Shown here: positions 60,931-64,000 of the stretch, one piece after another
Layout of the letters: every line of letters begins with the position of its first letter
Numbering within the stretch: the stretch's first letter is position 1
Source of the DNA: Streptomyces celluloflavus
Lineage (GTDB): Bacteria > Actinomycetota > Actinomycetes > Streptomycetales > Streptomycetaceae
Reading direction: 5' to 3'
DNA length: 64,000 nucleotides
Assembly (NCBI GenBank): GCA_000720995.1
Contig: JOEL01000016.1
Location: 62,001 to 126,000 of the forward strand
Translations under genes and position numbers: made by a program
Notes under the pieces: generated by a model
The model's database searches: none
Told to the model about the DNA's origin: nothing
The model's input: the letters and a program-made list of their open reading frames with translations, nothing else

Positions 60931-61863
60931 TCATACCGTGCGCCGGTGATCGGTGACGAGTTCGTCGAGCCGGCGCCGGGCACGGGCGGCGCGTACCGGA
61001 TCGGCCGCCGAGAGGTCGGCCGGTGTGGGCAGCAGCGCGGCCAGGCCCCAGGCCCGGCCGCGCGCCCAGGTCGCGTCGTCGACCGACAGCGTGGTGCGGA
61101 AGACGTCCCGGGCCTCGCTGGACAGGACCGTCCACGCGGCGATCAGATCGCAGGCGGGATCGCCCACGGCCAGTGTGCCGAAGTCGATGACGGCGCTCAG
61201 CCGGCCGTCGACGGTCAGCAGGTTCCCCGGAGCGGGGTCCCCGTGGATCCAGACGGGCGGGTCGTCCCACGCCGGTGCCGCCAGGGCCGCCTCCCACACG
61301 GCGGTCAGCGCGTCGGTGTCGACCAGGCCCTTCAGGGCCGCGATGCCGGGACGCAGACGCGTCTCCACCACCGCGGAGTCCCGCTCGTCGCCCACGGGCA
61401 CACCGCGAAAAGCGTTGCTCCACTCGGGCGGCGGGCCGTCGGTGGCGTCGATCCGCTGGAGAGCCGCCAGGAAACCCGCCAGCTCGGTCGCCGTCCGGCA
61501 CGGATCGGCGAGGTGCTCGGGAGTCGCGTTCTCGCCTTCGAGCCACTGGTAGACGGACCAGGGAAGGGGGTAGCCCGCGGCGGGGCGCCCCTTCGCGAGC
61601 GGGCGGGGGACGGTGAGCGGCAGCTGCGGGGCCAGCCGCGGCAGCCACCGCTGCTCCCGCTCCACCTGCCCGGCCCATCGGGAATAGCGGGGGAGCCGCA
61701 CGGACATTTCCTCGCCGAGGCGATAGGTCACGTTGTCCACCCCCGGCGAGGGGACCGGCGCGAGCGGCAGCTCCGCCCACCGGGGGAACTGTTCCGCGAG
61801 CAACCGGCGCACGAGCGCCTCATCGATATGCATCTCGACGGAAGACATGTCATCGGCGGACAA
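60931..61863 (-). CDS. Aminoglycoside phosphotransferase-like kinase
   Basis: This 310-residue APH-fold kinase has the text VDNVTYRLGEEMSVRLPRYSRWAGQ (glycine loop and nucleotide Lys/Arg region), the catalytic loop VWIHGDPAPGNLL (Brenner motif HGDxxxxN) and the metal motif VIDFGTLAVGDPACDL. I place the start at the TTG at 61863 with GAGGAG about 7 nt upstream; an ATG at 61848 is the alternative. Such proteins phosphorylate amino sugars or other small molecules; true resistance cannot be inferred. It is convergent with the DUF6355-like gene. Confidence 0.82.
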   Translation of the reverse strand: MSADDMSSVEMHIDEALVRRLLAEQFPRWAELPLAPVPSPGVDNVTYRLGEEMSVRLPRYSRWAGQVEREQRWLPRLAPQLPLTVPRPLAKGRPAAGYPLPWSVYQWLEGENATPEHLADPCRTATELAGFLAALQRIDATDGPPPEWSNAFRGVPVGDERDSAVVETRLRPGIAALKGLVDTDALTAVWEAALAAPAWDDPPVWIHGDPAPGNLLTVDGRLSAVIDFGTLAVGDPACDLIAAWTVLSSEARDVFRTTLSVDDATWARGRAWGLAALLPTPADLSAADPVRAARARRRLDELVTDHRRTV

Positions 61864-62113
61864 TGCGTGACTCCTCGGAATTTCCCTCGCACGAGCCGCA
61901 CCCCGTGGGGCGTCGGCGGGCCGCTTGATTCCACCGGCCGGGCGTCTGTCTGTCCACTCAATTTCCGGCGACCGGAGCGGACGGCGCCCGGCCGGTGGGC
62001 TGACGGAACGCGGCAACGCGTCGCTCCACATCGCGCGATGCGGAGCGACACGATGCGCACCGCGGGAGGCCGCGAGCGGCACACGGTGAGCGGGGCCGCC
62101 GCGGTGCCGGGCG

Positions 62114-63460
62114 TCAGATGGCGTACTGCCAGACGGTGAGCATGTAGGCGCCGTACCAGCAGCCGAAGAGGGTGGCGGCGGTCAGGACGGTGACCGTGGT
62201 GCGCCGGTGGGCGCGGGCCAGGGCGCGGGCGGCCGGGACGAGGAAGATCACCGCGGGGACCAGCAGCCGGAGCTTGGAGTGGTAGTAGTTGCTCTGGCCC
62301 AGCGTCATGACGACGATCCCGGTCCCGTACACCACCAGCGGCGGCCAGGCGTCGCGCCGCCAGGCGAGGACGGTGGCGCAGAGCAGCGCGAGCAGCAGCA
62401 CGGCGGTGCTGACGGGGATCCAGCCGTCGCTGTGGGCCAGGGTCCGCCCGAGGAAGGCGAAGAAGGCGGCGCCGCCGTCCCAGTGGGTGCCCCACCCCGC
62501 CTTCTGGACGGTGAACCACGCGTCCAGGTGCCCGGTCCGCAGCCCTACCCACCACAGATAGGCGGGCGTGCCGACGCAGCCCAAGGCGACCCCGGCCACC
62601 GGCCGCCAGCTGATCCGGCGCTCGCGCAGCAGATGCAGCACCGCGGCGACCACCAGCGCCAGCACCACCGCTGCGGCCGCCGGCCGGGTGAGGCCGGTGA
62701 GCAGGGCCAGCACACCGGCGGTGAGCCAGGCGCGGTGGTGGGCGGCGAGCAGTGTGCCCGCGGCCAGGGCCAGGAACAACGACTCGCTGTAGCCCATGAA
62801 GAAGGACACGGCCATCGGCTGCGCCCCGGCGAGCAGCACGATGCCGATGGTCGCCGTGCGCCGCCCGTAGAGCCGTTCCAGCAGCCGGTGGACGACGATC
62901 AGCGTGGCGACCAGTGCCAGGTGGGCGCCGACGATGGCCGCGAGGCCGTGATCGAGGCCGGTCAGGCCGTGCAGGGCGCGGATCAGCAGCGGGTAGAGCG
63001 GGAAGAACGCCAGGTTGCTGCCGGTGAGCTCGCCCTGCGGGGTGTAGGTGAGCGCGTCGGCGTAGCCGTCGGCGGCGATGCCGACGTAGAGCCCGCCGTC
63101 CCAGGCGAGCAGCCGGTTACGCAGTCCGGGGCCGCCGGGCGCGGTCATCGCGGACAGCAGCACCAGGTGCACGATCGCGGTCAGGGCGTAGACCGCCAGT
63201 GCGGGCCGCACGGCGCGGTCGAGGCGCCGCAGCCGTCCGGAGAGCCGCGAGGCCGAGGGTGCCCCGGCGGCCGGGACCGAGGAGGCGGCCGCGGGCGCGG
63301 GTACCCGCGTGGCGGACCCGGCGGACCCGGCGGAGGCGCCCGTGGATATGCCGTCGGGTATCGGGTCCGTATCGCCCGGGTCCGGGTCGGAGGCGCCGGG
63401 TACGGACCGGTGCGCGCCGGGCTGTCCGGGGAGGCGCGGGGCAGAGGAGGAAGAGGGCAT
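62114..63460 (-). CDS. PIG-V-like mannosyltransferase membrane protein
   Basis: This 448-residue protein has a disordered Ser/Ala/Pro-rich N-terminus of about 80 residues, then 9-11 helices. NRLLAWDGGLYVGIA after the first helix carries the WD motif used by GT-C glycosyltransferases for the lipid-phosphate sugar, and NLAFFPLYPLLIRAL and FFMGYSESLFLALAAG match the PIG-V family. GAGG precedes the ATG. It probably transfers mannose from a polyprenyl donor to an exported substrate. It is close downstream of the sigma factor gene. Confidence 0.82.
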   Translation of the reverse strand: MPSSSSAPRLPGQPGAHRSVPGASDPDPGDTDPIPDGISTGASAGSAGSATRVPAPAAASSVPAAGAPSASRLSGRLRRLDRAVRPALAVYALTAIVHLVLLSAMTAPGGPGLRNRLLAWDGGLYVGIAADGYADALTYTPQGELTGSNLAFFPLYPLLIRALHGLTGLDHGLAAIVGAHLALVATLIVVHRLLERLYGRRTATIGIVLLAGAQPMAVSFFMGYSESLFLALAAGTLLAAHHRAWLTAGVLALLTGLTRPAAAAVVLALVVAAVLHLLRERRISWRPVAGVALGCVGTPAYLWWVGLRTGHLDAWFTVQKAGWGTHWDGGAAFFAFLGRTLAHSDGWIPVSTAVLLLALLCATVLAWRRDAWPPLVVYGTGIVVMTLGQSNYYHSKLRLLVPAVIFLVPAARALARAHRRTTVTVLTAATLFGCWYGAYMLTVWQYAI

Positions 63461-63548
63461 GGTTTCCGGGGTGGGTGGGGGAGTGGGCGGGACGGGGTGC
63501 CGGGCGGCGACGGGCTACGGGGCCCGTGGGCCGCGCGGTGCGGGTGCG

Positions 63549-64000
63549 TCAGCGTGGAGGCGGACCGCTCCCGGACCGGACGCCGTGCCCCGGCCCCGGC
63601 GGGGGGCTGGGACTTCCGGGCGGTGCGGGCCGGCCGAGGTGGCCGGCGAGCGCGGCCCTGGCTCTGGCGAGATGGGTCTTGACGGTGCCGACGGCCAGAC
63701 CGGTCTCGGCGGCGATCCGCTCCACCGGCAGGTCGCACACGTAGAACAGGGCGGCGCAGTGCCGTTGCCGCGGAGGCAGCCGCCGCAGTGCCGCCGCGAG
63801 GTCGACCGCGTCCGGTCCGGGCTCCGCCGCGGTCGCGGGGTCGGCACGTCCGATCCAGGCCCGCAGCCCGCCGCGTACCGTGCGCCGGCGGCGGACCGCG
63901 AGCCGCCAGGCGACGGTGCGCACCCACGCTTCGGGCGCGCGCCGACCGTCCAGCCGGCGGCGTTTGCTCCAGGCCCGGACGAAGGCCTCCTGGACCGCGT
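63549..64000 (-). CDS. SigE-like ECF sigma factor, 3' part
   Basis: The gene is cut by the window end; about 150 C-terminal residues are visible. Reading in from the edge, the text VQEAFVRAWSKRRRL is the region 2.4 end, EAWVRTVAWRLAVRRRR is the linker, and PPRQRHCAALFYVCDLPVERIAAETGLAVGTVKTHLARARAAL is region 4 with its HTH (given here only by its pattern, about residues 75-120 of the visible part). The C-terminal tail is Pro/Gly-rich. It is an ECF sigma factor of the SigE-50-like streptomycete group, and may direct the next gene. No anti-sigma gene is visible inside the window. Confidence 0.85.
   Translation of the reverse strand, partial: AVQEAFVRAWSKRRRLDGRRAPEAWVRTVAWRLAVRRRRTVRGGLRAWIGRADPATAAEPGPDAVDLAAALRRLPPRQRHCAALFYVCDLPVERIAAETGLAVGTVKTHLARARAALAGHLGRPAPPGSPSPPPGPGHGVRSGSGPPPR

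Noticed and set aside
60931-61863. Calling the APH-like kinase an antibiotic resistance gene
   Set aside because: The fold is common for many small-molecule kinases, and nothing nearby indicates an aminoglycoside pathway.

Overview
The window is high-GC actinobacterial DNA, almost certainly a Streptomyces chromosome. The evidence is the codon bias, GTG and TTG starts behind strong Shine-Dalgarno sites, an RppA-type polyketide synthase, a CYP157-type P450, a LAL-type regulator and an LAXTG-anchored surface protein. I see no tRNA, rRNA, CRISPR array or intact insertion sequence. Four cytochrome P450s and three natural-product loci fall within 64 kb, so this is accessory, metabolite-rich chromosome.

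Layout. 0.3-4.1 kb: a CYP158-like P450 and tetrahydroxynaphthalene synthase RppA (flaviolin-type pigment), with a convergent Tat-exported DyP peroxidase. 4.5-9.2 kb: an orphan AccE-like small protein, an ACMSD-like amidohydrolase with a divergent GntR regulator, and an APC permease. 9.7-13.9 kb: a SpoIIE-type phosphatase with a MASE1 sensor, then divergent ATP-dependent DNA ligase and LigD-type polymerase genes. 14.1-19.2 kb: an unrecognised protein, an LCM-type methyltransferase, a secreted beta-propeller protein, an ABM-domain monooxygenase and a MarR regulator.

19.6-36.4 kb is the most interesting part. An amidohydrolase, an MFS exporter and a LAL/LuxR regulator are read rightward. Facing them is a leftward operon encoding an L-tryptophan-oxidase-like flavoenzyme, a chromopyrrolate synthase (RebD/StaD/VioB type), a RebC/StaC-type flavin monooxygenase and a P450. 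Divergent from that operon are an O-methyltransferase, a tryptophan 2,3-dioxygenase-like heme protein and a HbpS/GlcG-like heme-binding protein. Together they look like an indolocarbazole/bisindole gene cluster with no glycosyltransferase or halogenase in view, and with an unusual TDO-fold oxygenase.

36.4-41.8 kb: a decayed trypsin-like protease gene, a CYP157-type P450 lacking the ExxR motif, a ~179-bp MITE-like element, a terpene synthase and its partner P450. 41.9-46.8 kb: a catabolic block of LysR regulator, diaminopropionate ammonia-lyase, APC permease and formamidase/acetamidase. 46.8-49.8 kb: a four-gene module of Xre regulator, ImmA/IrrE-like zinc peptidase and two membrane proteins. 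50.6-53.1 kb: a sortase-anchored surface protein and an NlpC/P60 hydrolase. 53.4-60.2 kb: RraA-like protein, PiT phosphate transporter, tandem GNAT and a sugar ABC importer without its ATPase. 60.4-64.0 kb: a small secreted DUF6355-like protein, an APH-type kinase, a PIG-V-like mannosyltransferase and the 3' part of a SigE-like sigma factor gene cut by the window edge.

Regulatory signals may tie distant parts together. The perfect palindrome CATCATGATG occurs twice in the amidohydrolase/GntR intergenic region and once over the -10 of the promoter driving the second amidohydrolase and the MFS exporter.
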